DNA of 15,696 nucleotides from an uncultured beta proteobacterium (lineage in GTDB: Bacteria; Pseudomonadota; Gammaproteobacteria; Burkholderiales; Burkholderiaceae_C): assembly GCA_903885415.1 (NCBI GenBank), contig CAISIP010000545.1, positions 1 to 15,696 of the forward strand, read 5' to 3'. Below, piece after piece: positions 7,186 to 15,178 of this stretch. The position numbers and the translations under genes are program-made. The notes beneath the pieces are model-generated. The model ran no database searches and was not told where the DNA came from. It saw nothing but the letters and a program-made list of their open reading frames with translations. The stretch's first letter is position 1. Each line of letters starts with the position of its first letter.

Positions 7186-7190
7186 ACGAA

Positions 7191-7194
7191 CCTC
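7191..7194 (-). promoter_or_regulatory. Ribosome binding site fixing the GTG start at 7185
   Basis: GAGG on the minus strand, five bases before GTG 7185-7183. With no other start codon in the 97-base gap after the flippase gene, this decides the start. Confidence 0.6.
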
Positions 7195-7282
7195 GGTCAG
7201 GTGAATGGAAGCGAGACATTCATCTTCGGCCGGGTCGGCCTCTGGACTGTGTCGCCGTTGTGAGAACTTTGCGCGGCGTGCC

Positions 7283-8683
7283 TCAGCCGAGCACCTGCTG
7301 CAGGCCGGCGTCGATGGCCGCACCCAGCAGCAGGCCCGCCGCCAGCGCGAGCAGCCAGGCCGTTTCGGTTGACCAGCGCAACAAGCCCAGCTCACGCTTG
7401 AAGAGCAGCGAAGTCGGCCAGCCGGCGAACTGGCTCAGCACCACCCCAGCGACCGCGCCACGCTCGCCGGCCAGTGCATAGCCTGCGGGCACCAGCAGCC
7501 CCAGCGCCAGCGCGCGCAGCCCGTTGTTGGCGCTGACGCGCGCCGGCCGGCCGAGCGCGAACATCAACTGCTCGACCACCTGGTGCCGCAGGGCCACCAG
7601 GCCCAGGGCCAGCCACTGCAGCATCCAGCCGGCGTCCTGGTAGCGCGTGTCGTACAGCGCGCGCACGATCCAGTGCCCCGACACCGCTAACGTGCCGGCC
7701 ACCAGCCCGAGTGCGCCGTCGGCGACGATCTGAACGCGGGTATAGACCTGTTCGAGTTCGCGGCGCCCGCTGCGTGCGGCCTGGCTCAGGCGCGCAAACA
7801 CCACGTGCCCGTTGAGCGAGCCGTAGACGCCCACTAGCGCGGCCAGCAGTAGCGAGGCGATGGAGAACACGCCGAAGCTGGCGCTGGCCAGCAGGCCGCC
7901 GAGGATCAGCTTCTCGCCGTGCGCGGCGACGAAGCCGATGACCGAGGACACGAAGGTCCAGGCGCCGACGCCGACGATCTCTCGCAGGGATCCGCGGTCC
8001 CAGCAGGGCCGCACGGCGTGCCCGCCGAGTGCGACGTGGCTGAGCAGCGTGCGCGCCAGAGCGCCCGCCAGCGTGCCGGCCACCAGCGCTTCCGGCGAGC
8101 GCGTGGTCCAGGCGCAGGCCAGCGTGACCGCCATCGCGACGAGGTGCGTCAGCAGTTCCAGCCGCGCCAGTTCGCGGCCGCGCAGCTGGCGCTGGGCGCT
8201 GGCCAGGCGCGTCGACTCGGCCCCCTGCACCAGCGCGCAAAGCGCGAACACAGCGATCAGCCCAGGCAGGCGCGGATCGGTGTAGACGGTGCCGACGGCG
8301 AACTGTCCAGCCGCTGCGGCCGCGTGGACCCCGGCGGCCATCGCCAGCACCACGACGGCCAGCAGCAGCGCGCGCAGCAACTGCACCGACCAGGCGGTAC
8401 CGAGGAAGCGCGCTTCGTTGCCGCGCTCGCTGCGCACGATGCTCTGCCAGATACCGAGGTCCGAAAACATGACCAGCGCAAAGTACAGCGTGTTGACAGC
8501 CGCCACCAGGCCAAAGGCCTCGGGCGCCAGCCAGCGCGTCAGCAGCAGGTTGCTGGCCAGGCGCAGCGCCTGTGACGACAGGTTGCTGCCCAGCAGCCAG
8601 GCGGCCGCACCCAGCGTGCCGCGGCGCGCGGCGGCGGGCGGGACCGTGGTCACCGACCCGGCGCTTGCCAGTGCGGCGCTCAC
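7283..8683 (-). CDS. Wzx-like polysaccharide/oligosaccharide flippase (MOP superfamily)
   Basis: A 466-residue polytopic inner-membrane protein expected to flip undecaprenyl-linked repeat units to the periplasm. The N-terminal region GTLGAAAWLLGSNLSSQALR, followed by LTRWLAPEAFGLVAAVNTLY, is the typical first helix pair of the polysaccharide biosynthesis (RfbX/Wzx-type) family, as is FSDLGIWQSIVRSE. About 12-14 hydrophobic segments are visible. It matches the lipopolysaccharide biosynthesis/oligosaccharide flippase subgroup rather than MATE drug exporters. GTG 8683 overlaps the upstream rhamnosyltransferase-like stop as GTGA and has GAGG (8692-8689) five bases before it. The longer frame to 8749 would extend into the neighbour and has a proline/arginine-rich, non-membrane start. 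Position among glycosyltransferases supports the repeat-unit flippase role; substrate specificity is inferred only from context. Confidence 0.9.
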   Translation of the reverse strand: MSAALASAGSVTTVPPAAARRGTLGAAAWLLGSNLSSQALRLASNLLLTRWLAPEAFGLVAAVNTLYFALVMFSDLGIWQSIVRSERGNEARFLGTAWSVQLLRALLLAVVVLAMAAGVHAAAAAGQFAVGTVYTDPRLPGLIAVFALCALVQGAESTRLASAQRQLRGRELARLELLTHLVAMAVTLACAWTTRSPEALVAGTLAGALARTLLSHVALGGHAVRPCWDRGSLREIVGVGAWTFVSSVIGFVAAHGEKLILGGLLASASFGVFSIASLLLAALVGVYGSLNGHVVFARLSQAARSGRRELEQVYTRVQIVADGALGLVAGTLAVSGHWIVRALYDTRYQDAGWMLQWLALGLVALRHQVVEQLMFALGRPARVSANNGLRALALGLLVPAGYALAGERGAVAGVVLSQFAGWPTSLLFKRELGLLRWSTETAWLLALAAGLLLGAAIDAGLQQVLG

Positions 8684-9648
8684 CAGGGCCTCATCGGGCT
8701 GTGGCGGCCGCCGGCGGTGTCTTCCCAGGCCTGCACCAGCTGCCGGCAATGGATGGCGAAGTCGGCCGCCTGTGCGTGACGGCCCTGCAGCTGCGCCTTG
8801 AACTGGCGCAGCCGGTGCCAGCCGCGTTCGAGGCCGTGCAGCAACGCGGCCGCGACCAGGCCGTGCTGCTTGCGGTAGTACAGCAGCGCGCTGCGCATGC
8901 GCCAGCTCTCCAGTTGCGAACCCGCCCGCGAGACGCGGGCGTCGGCCACGGTGCGCGCCGAGGCGCCGCCGATGTGCATGGCCTTCAGCTCGGGCCAGTA
9001 GTGCACCTGCAGCCCGGCATCACGTAGGCGGCGGCACAGGTCAACTTCTTCGTAGTACATGAAGAAGCGTTCGTCGAAGCCACCCAGCCGCGCCCACACG
9101 GCCGCCGGGATGAAGACGAAGGCGCCGGGAATCCAATCCACCAGCGCCGGTTCGTCGGGGTCGGCCCAGCGGCGGTCCAGGCGGCCGAGCAGGCGGTTTT
9201 CGGGGTGGCGTGCGGCCAGCCCTGACAGCGTGAAGAACTCGTCCCGCAATGTCGGGAACATGCGCGCCGACGGCTGCCGGGCCCCGTCGGCACCGCGCAG
9301 TTCACCGCCGGCCAGGCCCACTTGCGGGTGGCGGTCCATCAGCGCTAGGCCGCGGCGCAGCGCGCCGGGCTCGGGCAGCGCGTCCGGGTTGAGCAGCAGC
9401 AGGTGGCGGCCACGCGCGTGGCGGGCCGCAAGGTTGTTGCCAGCGGCGAAGCCCAGGTTGCGGGCGCTGGCGATCACCTGCACCCAAGGGTGTTCGTCGC
9501 GCACCGACTGCGCCGTGTCATCGACCGAGGCGTTGTCCACCAGCACCACTTCGGCCGCCAGCGTTCTGATCTCAGACTGCATTCGCGACAGCAGCGGGCC
9601 GATCAGCGCGCGCGAGTTGTAGGTGACGATGAGGATGGAGATATCCAT
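8680..9648 (-). CDS. Glycosyltransferase family 2, rhamnosyltransferase-like
   Basis: A 322-residue GT-A fold inverting glycosyltransferase. The N-terminus ISILIVTYNSRALIGPLL is followed by VDNASVDDT (37-45), NLGFAAGNNLA and the LLLLNPDA motif (83-90), where NPDA takes the place of the DxD metal/nucleotide site. The acceptor half has WIPGAFVFIPAAVWARLGGFDE and FFMYYEEVDLCRRLRDAG (acidic Glu200, Glu201, Asp203). These features are typical of WbbL-like dTDP-rhamnosyltransferases, so transfer of rhamnose or another deoxysugar is a fair guess, not proven. The C-terminus (SALLYYRKQHG and an amphipathic stretch) may sit on the membrane. It is preceded by a GT4 after 15 bases and coupled to the flippase by a GTGA overlap. 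No dTDP-rhamnose synthesis genes are in the window. Confidence 0.92.
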   Translation of the reverse strand: MDISILIVTYNSRALIGPLLSRMQSEIRTLAAEVVLVDNASVDDTAQSVRDEHPWVQVIASARNLGFAAGNNLAARHARGRHLLLLNPDALPEPGALRRGLALMDRHPQVGLAGGELRGADGARQPSARMFPTLRDEFFTLSGLAARHPENRLLGRLDRRWADPDEPALVDWIPGAFVFIPAAVWARLGGFDERFFMYYEEVDLCRRLRDAGLQVHYWPELKAMHIGGASARTVADARVSRAGSQLESWRMRSALLYYRKQHGLVAAALLHGLERGWHRLRQFKAQLQGRHAQAADFAIHCRQLVQAWEDTAGGRHSPMRPW

Positions 9649-9663
9649 CGGGGTCGCGTCGGC

Positions 9664-10896
9664 TCAGGCGACCTGGGGAAAGGCCGCAAAAATGCCGCCT
9701 AGCGCGGCGACGTTGCGTTGCAGGTCGAAGTCGCGGCGCACCTTGTCGCGCGCCGCCAGCGCCAGCGTACGGCGCAGCGCCGGCTGCTTGATCAGCTGGC
9801 GCAGGCTCGCAGCCAGGCTGGCGACATCGCCCGCCGTCGCGAGCAGCCCGGTCTGGTCGTGCAGTACCAGTTCGGGGATGCCGTTGACCGGCGTCGTCAC
9901 GCAGGGCACGCCGCAGGACATCGCCTCCATCAGCACCACCGGTATGCCCTCGGCCAGGCTGGGCAGCACGAAGACGTCGGCACGGGCGAAACGCTCGCGC
10001 ACCTGATCCTGCGTGAGCGCGCCGGTCAGGGTCACGTCGTGCTCCAGACGGAGCGAGGCGATCTCGTCCTCGATGCGCTCTCGGTCGGGCCCAGCCCCCA
10101 CCAGCGTGAGGTGGCAGCGCACGCCAGTGTCGCGCAGCTGCGCCAGCGCCTGCACCAGCAGCACCTGACCCTTGGCAGGCGTCAGCCGGCCGACGCACAG
10201 CAGCTGCGTCAGCGGCCCAGGGTCCCGCAGCGCGAAAGGGAACTGCCCGGGCTCGACACCCAAGCGGCAGACGTGGAACTTCCCCCAATGCGCCGGGTCG
10301 GCAATACGCATCAGCTGGCCACGCGCGAACTGGCTGATGCAGACCACGGCGTCGGCCTGGCGCATCTTGAGCGCCAGGTGCTGGCCTTGCACCTCGTCAA
10401 ACTCGTCCGGTCCGTGGATGGTGTACGACAGGTGACAGCCGCTCAGGCGCTTGACCAGTACGCCGACGCTCGCGCCGGCGTTGCCGAAGTGCACGTGCAG
10501 GTGCCGCGCGCCTTCGCGGCGCATCCAGCGCGCCACCATCGCTGCCTCGACCGCGTAGGCCAGGCCCGACCACCCCGGCTTGCCGCCCGAGCGCAGCCTC
10601 AGCCCGAGACGTAGCGTGGCCAGCAAGGCCAGCGGCGTGTGCCGCAGCCAGAACAGCAGCGCAGCCAGTGCACCGGCCGCACCATGCTGCTTGACGACGT
10701 AGGTGCGCTGGGCCTCGGCGCGCTCGTGCGCCTCCATCTCCGAGCGCGCCCGGTCCGGACGGTTGATCGAGGCGGTGACGATGCGGTGGCCCAAAGCGCG
10801 CAACTGGCGCACCTCGCGAAGGATGAAGGTGTGCGAGATGGCGGGGTAGGCGCTGACCAGATAAGCCATTGTTCGCGGGTTCGGGGCAGCGGCCAT
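9664..10896 (-). CDS. Glycosyltransferase family 4 (WcaL/EpsE-like colanic-acid or exopolysaccharide type)
   Basis: A 410-residue GT-B enzyme. The beginning, MAYLVSAYPAISHTFILREV (10-29), is the signature N-terminus of WcaL-like exopolysaccharide glycosyltransferases. HVHFGNAGA (134-142) and YTIHGPDEFD (158-167) form the acceptor-side loops. The donor domain shows VGRLTPAKGQVLLVQALA, LVGAGPDRERIE and a complete E-x7-E motif, Glu316 to Glu324 (AEGIPVVLMEAM), then GVPCVTTPVNGIPELV. The start ATG 10896 gives nine extra residues before the conserved Met10; the latter (10869) is the alternative. It follows the GT2-acyltransferase fusion after 27 bases. Cytoplasmic, membrane-associated sugar addition to the lipid-linked repeat unit is expected. 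Confidence 0.92.
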   Translation of the reverse strand: MAAAPNPRTMAYLVSAYPAISHTFILREVRQLRALGHRIVTASINRPDRARSEMEAHERAEAQRTYVVKQHGAAGALAALLFWLRHTPLALLATLRLGLRLRSGGKPGWSGLAYAVEAAMVARWMRREGARHLHVHFGNAGASVGVLVKRLSGCHLSYTIHGPDEFDEVQGQHLALKMRQADAVVCISQFARGQLMRIADPAHWGKFHVCRLGVEPGQFPFALRDPGPLTQLLCVGRLTPAKGQVLLVQALAQLRDTGVRCHLTLVGAGPDRERIEDEIASLRLEHDVTLTGALTQDQVRERFARADVFVLPSLAEGIPVVLMEAMSCGVPCVTTPVNGIPELVLHDQTGLLATAGDVASLAASLRQLIKQPALRRTLALAARDKVRRDFDLQRNVAALGGIFAAFPQVA

Positions 10897-10923
10897 CGGG
10901 ATCTCGTGCAGGCGTTGAAGGGT

Positions 10924-12639
10924 CTAACGACGGGGGGCGGCGGCAGGCACCTCTGCCAGCGGCTTACCCGCGGGAGCGTTCCGCGGGTGGATCGCCCGCG
11001 CCGGCGCGCCGGCCACGACGGCCTGCGCCGAGACAGAGCGGGTGACAACCGCATTGGCACCGACGACGCAACCCTCGCCCAGCGTGACGCCCTTGAGCAC
11101 AGTGGCGCCGCGGCCGATCCAGACATTGCGCCCGACATCGATCGGCGCGTGCTCGTGGCCGGCGTGGCGCACGCTGCCCGCGCTGCGGCAGTGGTTGGCG
11201 TCGCGCAAACTGGTGTACTCGCCGACCATCGCGCCATCACCCAGCGCCACGCGCTCGAAGGCGACGATGTGCACACCGCGCGAGAGCACCACGTCGTCGC
11301 CGATCTCGATGCAGCCCGCGCCCTGGGTCTCCAGCACCACGCCGGGGTAGATCAGCGCGCGCTGGCCGAAGCTGACACGACCGGTGCCATGCACCTCGAC
11401 CGCGCCGAGCACGACGTTGGACGGGTGCAGATCGCCATCGATGGCCTCGCGCAGCCGCGCCGCGCTCCACAGCCGCGCCCAGCGCTCGACGATCAGGCGC
11501 CGCCAGACACGAGCAACGGGAACCAGGGCGGCGGTCAGGGCGTGCTTGAGCCAAGCCCTGCCGGTGACAACCGTCCTTCGCCTGCGCTGCGTCGTGTCGT
11601 CCTTGTACTCGACGAGGCCGATCTCGGTGGCCCTGCGTTGTGCGCGCCGCCAAGCGAGCTGACCGAAGAGCGCCGGCAGCTTCTGCAGGTGCACATGCAC
11701 CGCGTACTGCCACTGCAGCAGCGGCCGGCCGGGCGCCTTCCAGGCGCAGCGGTGGGCCGTGCGCGCCAGCAGGGCCAGCGCAGCCGCGGCCAGCGCCAGC
11801 GCCAGCAGCGGCTGCAGTGCCAGCGCGGCGGTGAACAGGACCGGCGCGGCAGTGAACAGTAGGCCATGGCGGAAGTCGCGTACCGCCTCGCGCTGCCACA
11901 GCGGGTCGCCCAGCCGTTGCATGCGCTGCGCCACCTCCGCGTAGGCGATGCCCGAGCGCCAGGCGCGGCGGACGTAGGCGCGCAGGGAGCCGATGGCCAG
12001 GTCGTGGCTCGTCATCGGCGCGTCGATATGCTCGATCTGCCAGCCCCCCGCCCGCAGCCGTGCGCACAACTCCGGCTCCTCGCCCGCCTTCAGGCTCGGG
12101 TCGAAGCCGCCCACCGACGCCAGCGCGTCGCGGCGCACCAGCACGTCGCCGCCGAAGTACAGCGTGCGGCCGACCGGGTACACCCAGTCGAGGTCGAGCA
12201 CGCGCGTCAGTACCGACTGCTGTGGCGCCGACTCGCGGCGGTGGCCCCATACGGCGCAGACCTGTGGGTCCTCGATCGCCCGCAGTGCACGCGTCACAAA
12301 GTCGGGGTGCAGTTCGGTGTCGCCGTCAAGAAAGAGTATGAAGCGGCCGGCGGCGTGGCGCCAGCCTGTGTTGCGGCCTTTGGCCGCGCAGGGCGAGATG
12401 TCGTCGAGCACCAGCACCGTCGCTCCGCCTGCGCGCGCCTGTTCGACGCTGTCGTCCTGCGAGCCCGAGTCGACGTAGATCAGCTCATGGGCCGACCCGT
12501 TCCAATGCGCCGCTTGTGTCGAGGCAAGGCAGCGCATCAGTCGTATACCCTCGTTGCGGCCGATGACCACCACCGACACGTCTACCACCGCGCGCTCTGG
12601 CGTCGACGGTGCGCGGCCTGCGTCCGATGCGGCGCTCAT
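10924..12639 (-). CDS. Bifunctional fusion: GT2 glycosyltransferase with C-terminal hexapeptide-repeat (LbH) acyltransferase
   Basis: A 571-residue protein with two catalytic modules. Residues 20-250 form a GT-A family-2 glycosyltransferase: VSVVVIGRNEG, VDSGSQDDS (56-64), LFLDGDTE with the metal-binding Asp105 and Asp107, and YFGGDVLVRRDALASVGGFD followed by the acidic pair Glu187-Glu188. A hydrophobic hairpin (about 259-292) probably anchors it in the inner membrane. After a basic linker, residues 408-550 form a left-handed beta-helix of isoleucine/valine-rich hexapeptide turns (IEIGDDVVLSRGV, NVWIGRGATVLKGV, then GEGCVVGANAVVTRSV and VVAGAPARAI), typical of serine/maltose/galactoside O-acetyltransferases; His483 (DANH) is a candidate catalytic base. 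It may therefore add a sugar and acetylate it. No stop or frameshift separates the halves. It overlaps the upstream export gene by ATGA, and the frame is continuous. Whether both activities occur is inferred. Confidence 0.9.
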   Translation of the reverse strand: MSAASDAGRAPSTPERAVVDVSVVVIGRNEGIRLMRCLASTQAAHWNGSAHELIYVDSGSQDDSVEQARAGGATVLVLDDISPCAAKGRNTGWRHAAGRFILFLDGDTELHPDFVTRALRAIEDPQVCAVWGHRRESAPQQSVLTRVLDLDWVYPVGRTLYFGGDVLVRRDALASVGGFDPSLKAGEEPELCARLRAGGWQIEHIDAPMTSHDLAIGSLRAYVRRAWRSGIAYAEVAQRMQRLGDPLWQREAVRDFRHGLLFTAAPVLFTAALALQPLLALALAAAALALLARTAHRCAWKAPGRPLLQWQYAVHVHLQKLPALFGQLAWRRAQRRATEIGLVEYKDDTTQRRRRTVVTGRAWLKHALTAALVPVARVWRRLIVERWARLWSAARLREAIDGDLHPSNVVLGAVEVHGTGRVSFGQRALIYPGVVLETQGAGCIEIGDDVVLSRGVHIVAFERVALGDGAMVGEYTSLRDANHCRSAGSVRHAGHEHAPIDVGRNVWIGRGATVLKGVTLGEGCVVGANAVVTRSVSAQAVVAGAPARAIHPRNAPAGKPLAEVPAAAPRR

Positions 12640-13685
12640 TTCTGCGCGCCACCCACGGCGAGTCCGAAGGTCAGCACCGAAACCGCCGGCGCCAACTGGC
12701 GCAGCGCGTAGCCAATGTCGGCCATGGCGCTGCTCGGCACGTAAATGACGTCGCCGTCTTCGAGCGCGTGGTTGATGACGCGCGACGGATCGATCAGCGC
12801 GGCGAGGTCGAAAATCTCGACCCGCTGCGCGCCAGCGCGGTAGACGCCGATGCGCTCGGGCCTGGCGTTCTCGGTAGCGCCGCCAGCCTGCGCCAGCGCG
12901 TCCAGCAAGCTCATGCGCGGCGTCAGCCGGTACGAGCCTGGCTTGGAGACGGCACCCAGCACGTACACCGCGGTCTCGGAGGAATCCGGAATGAAGACGA
13001 TGTCCCCCTTCTTCATTCGGATGTTGTAGGCCAGGTCGCCGTTGAGCATGGCCCGCAGGTCGACCCAGATCAGTCGGTCGCGGCCGCGCATGATCGCGGT
13101 ACGCGTCAGCGTCGCGGTCTTGTCGAGCACCGGCATCGCGCCAGCGTTGGCCAGCACCTCGGCCAGCGTCGGCAGTCGCGGGAAGCGCTGCACGCCGGCG
13201 CGCTCCACGCGGCCCAGCACGGTGATCTGGTTGGAGGTGTATTCCTCCACGCCCAGCGTCGTCACCGGGCGCGAGAAGTAGCCGCGCAGCCGGCCGTTCA
13301 GCGCCTGCACGGCCTCGTCGCGCGTGGCCTCGGCGACCAGCACCTCGCCAATCAGCGGCAGCGTGATGCGGCCATCAGGCCCCACTACGTGGCGGCCGCT
13401 GACCTCGGGGCGGCCGAACACGTCGACGCGCAGCACATCACCGGCGCCGATGCGATAGTCGCTGTCTGCGGCCTCCTCCAGCGCTGCCAGATCGGCCTTG
13501 CTGGCCATCGGCGCGGCTTCTAGGCGCTGCACGGCCTTGAAGCCAGGCAGCGCCTTGGGCAGGGCCTGGATCTGCTCTGGTGGCATCACGGGCAGGCCGC
13601 CGCAAGCGCTGAGCAGCATGGAGGCGAAGACCGGCAGCAGTCCGCGCGAAAACAGGAAGGAACCTAGGCTTGGCATGGGCGACAC
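12636..13685 (-). CDS. Wza-type polysaccharide export lipoprotein
   Basis: A 349-residue outer-membrane polysaccharide exporter of the Wza family. The signal peptide ends in the lipobox LLSAC with Cys28 as the lipidated residue. The polysaccharide-export domain (about 76-150) begins DYRIGAGDVLRVDVFGRPEV, with VVGPDGRITLPLIGEV typical. Two SLBB folds follow: about 152-230 (ITVLGRVERAGVQRFPRLPT) and 239-316 (VYVLGAVSKPGSYRLTPRMS). A C-terminal hydrophobic helix (324-344) matches the Wza outer-membrane barrel helix. GTG 13685 is chosen because AGGGA (13697-13693) sits seven bases before it; ATG 13676, three codons later, has that site too far away. The first gene of the minus-strand operon, it is divergent from the ligase-like gene. 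Its inner-membrane partner Wzc and phosphatase Wzb are not in the window. Confidence 0.93.
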   Translation of the reverse strand: MSPMPSLGSFLFSRGLLPVFASMLLSACGGLPVMPPEQIQALPKALPGFKAVQRLEAAPMASKADLAALEEAADSDYRIGAGDVLRVDVFGRPEVSGRHVVGPDGRITLPLIGEVLVAEATRDEAVQALNGRLRGYFSRPVTTLGVEEYTSNQITVLGRVERAGVQRFPRLPTLAEVLANAGAMPVLDKTATLTRTAIMRGRDRLIWVDLRAMLNGDLAYNIRMKKGDIVFIPDSSETAVYVLGAVSKPGSYRLTPRMSLLDALAQAGGATENARPERIGVYRAGAQRVEIFDLAALIDPSRVINHALEDGDVIYVPSSAMADIGYALRQLAPAVSVLTFGLAVGGAQK

Positions 13686-13692
13686 GATAAGA

Positions 13693-13697
13693 TCCCT
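13693..13697 (-). promoter_or_regulatory. Ribosome binding site favouring GTG 13685 for the export gene
   Basis: AGGGA on the minus strand, seven bases before GTG 13685 and sixteen before ATG 13676. The spacing favours the GTG start. Confidence 0.5.
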
Positions 13698-13769
13698 GCC
13701 TACGCCAACTGTTACGTCTATGCAAACTTGCGCGCCGACAAGCCGAGCCATGCGCGGCCCTGTCACCGC

Positions 13770-15149
13770 ATGACCCGCTACGTCGTCTTCGTGGCAATGC
13801 TGATGTCGATCGTCGCCATCCGCCGACGCGGGCTGCAGGCGGCGTTCCTCGACGTTTGGATGCCGTTCTTCCTGGTCATGCCGTTCGGCTTCTGGGTCGA
13901 CATCCCCGGCCTGCCCGACCCGAACTTCATGCAGGCGGCGATCCTGCCAATCCTCTTCGTGCTGCTGCGCGAGCGCTTGGGGCAGATGAACTTCGGCCGC
14001 ATGGAATTCCTGCTGGTCTGCTACGTCGTCGTACGCGTGGTGGCCGACTTCCTGGGCCGCGGCTATTCCGACGCGCAGAACTACGCTTTTTACATGCTGT
14101 CGTCGCTGATCGGTCCGTACCTATTGGGCCGCTACCTGATCGATGGCCGCGCGATGGACGTGGCCACCTCACGCCGCTTCGTGCTGATCTTCCTGATCTT
14201 CTTCCCGATGTTCGCCTTTGAGCTGAAGTTCTGGGTCAGCCCGGTCTTCAAGCTGCTGTCGCCGCTGTTCCCCGACGCCGGCAGCGGGCTGTCGCTGCGC
14301 TACGGGCTGGCGCGCACCGCGGGCAGCTTCGAGCACCCGATCCTAGCCTGCATCATGATCATTGCGGTGTACCGGCTGCACCGCTGGCTGTGCTGGACCG
14401 GCGAGTGGAAGCAGCCGCAGCCGGGGCTGATGGGACATATCCAGGGCTGGTCGAACCGTCTGCCGCTGGACCTGCAGCGCCAGATCACCGTCGTGCTGGT
14501 GCTAATGGCCTTGATGACCATCTCGCGAGGCCCCTGGATCGGCGGCTTTGCAGGCGCCGCGGTGGCGGCGGTTGGACTCTTCAAGGACCGCCGCAAGTGG
14601 CTGGCGATCGTGCTCGTCTCTCTCGCGGTCGGCGGCATCGGCGCCCAGCTGGCGCTCGACGCCTACATCACGCCCGAAGTCGGCCAGGTGCTGAGCGGCG
14701 AGGCGCAGACCATGCTGTACCGCAAGGTCATGATCGAGCGCTACCAGGAGTTCCTTTTCGACAAGCTCTGGACCGGCTGGGGCCTTACGCGGGTGCCGAA
14801 GATTGCGGGCATGGAGTCGATCGACAACGCGTTCTTTCTGATGGCGCTGCAGCACGGTATCGGGGCGGTTACGGTGTTCGCGCTGATCTTTTTCTACGCC
14901 ATCGTCTCGCAGCTGAAGTTCGCGCTAAAGGCGCCCGCGGACGGGCCGCCAATCGGCTTCAGCTTCGCCGGCATCTATGTGATGTGCTTCATCGCCTTCT
15001 CGACCGTCTACATGGGCTCGCAGACCGAGCCGATGCTGTTTCTGCTGTTCGGCTGGGGCGAGAGCATCAAGCGCCGCAGCGCCACGACCGTGCAGGGCGG
15101 CGTGCCACCACCCGCCACCGCGGCGCCCTTTCGCCGCGTGATGACCTGA
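13770..15149 (+). CDS. O-antigen ligase / Wzy-like polymerase family membrane protein
   Basis: A 459-residue protein with about ten to eleven transmembrane segments and the hallmarks of the O-antigen ligase/polymerase family (Wzy_C): TAGSFEHPILACIMI (183-197), ISRGPWIGGFAGA (251-263) in a membrane helix, a periplasmic loop (about 300-345) and GWG (336-338), followed by DNAFFLMALQHGIG (352-365). Such proteins join polysaccharide repeat units to each other or to an acceptor on the periplasmic face. In this cluster, which otherwise lacks a Wzy, the polymerase role is most likely, but the family does not separate the two by sequence alone. ATG 13770 is chosen because it starts directly before the first helix; an in-frame TTG at 13728 would add 14 polar residues. 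A 17-codon frame overlaps its ATG as ATGA. It is divergent from the export gene. Confidence 0.88.
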   Translation: MTRYVVFVAMLMSIVAIRRRGLQAAFLDVWMPFFLVMPFGFWVDIPGLPDPNFMQAAILPILFVLLRERLGQMNFGRMEFLLVCYVVVRVVADFLGRGYSDAQNYAFYMLSSLIGPYLLGRYLIDGRAMDVATSRRFVLIFLIFFPMFAFELKFWVSPVFKLLSPLFPDAGSGLSLRYGLARTAGSFEHPILACIMIIAVYRLHRWLCWTGEWKQPQPGLMGHIQGWSNRLPLDLQRQITVVLVLMALMTISRGPWIGGFAGAAVAAVGLFKDRRKWLAIVLVSLAVGGIGAQLALDAYITPEVGQVLSGEAQTMLYRKVMIERYQEFLFDKLWTGWGLTRVPKIAGMESIDNAFFLMALQHGIGAVTVFALIFFYAIVSQLKFALKAPADGPPIGFSFAGIYVMCFIAFSTVYMGSQTEPMLFLLFGWGESIKRRSATTVQGGVPPPATAAPFRRVMT

Positions 15150-15158
15150 GGGTGCGCG

Positions 15159-15178
15159 GTGCTTGCTACGCGAAGCAC
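15159..15178. terminator. Possible weak bidirectional terminator between convergent genes
   Basis: GTGCTT (15159-15164) pairs with AAGCAC (15173-15178) over an 8-base loop, in the 16-base gap between the two convergent stop codons and reaching into the end of the minus-strand gene. There is no clear T-run, so only a weak claim is possible. Confidence 0.25.

Noticed and set aside
9718..10614. 298-codon plus-strand open frame opposite the GT4 gene
   Set aside because: Shadow frame in very GC-rich DNA; Gln/Arg/Ala-rich translation without domain features, while the minus strand encodes a clear GT4.
10639..11862. 407-codon plus-strand open frame opposite the GT2-acyltransferase fusion
   Set aside because: Long antisense frame caused by high GC; composition is biased and no motif is seen.
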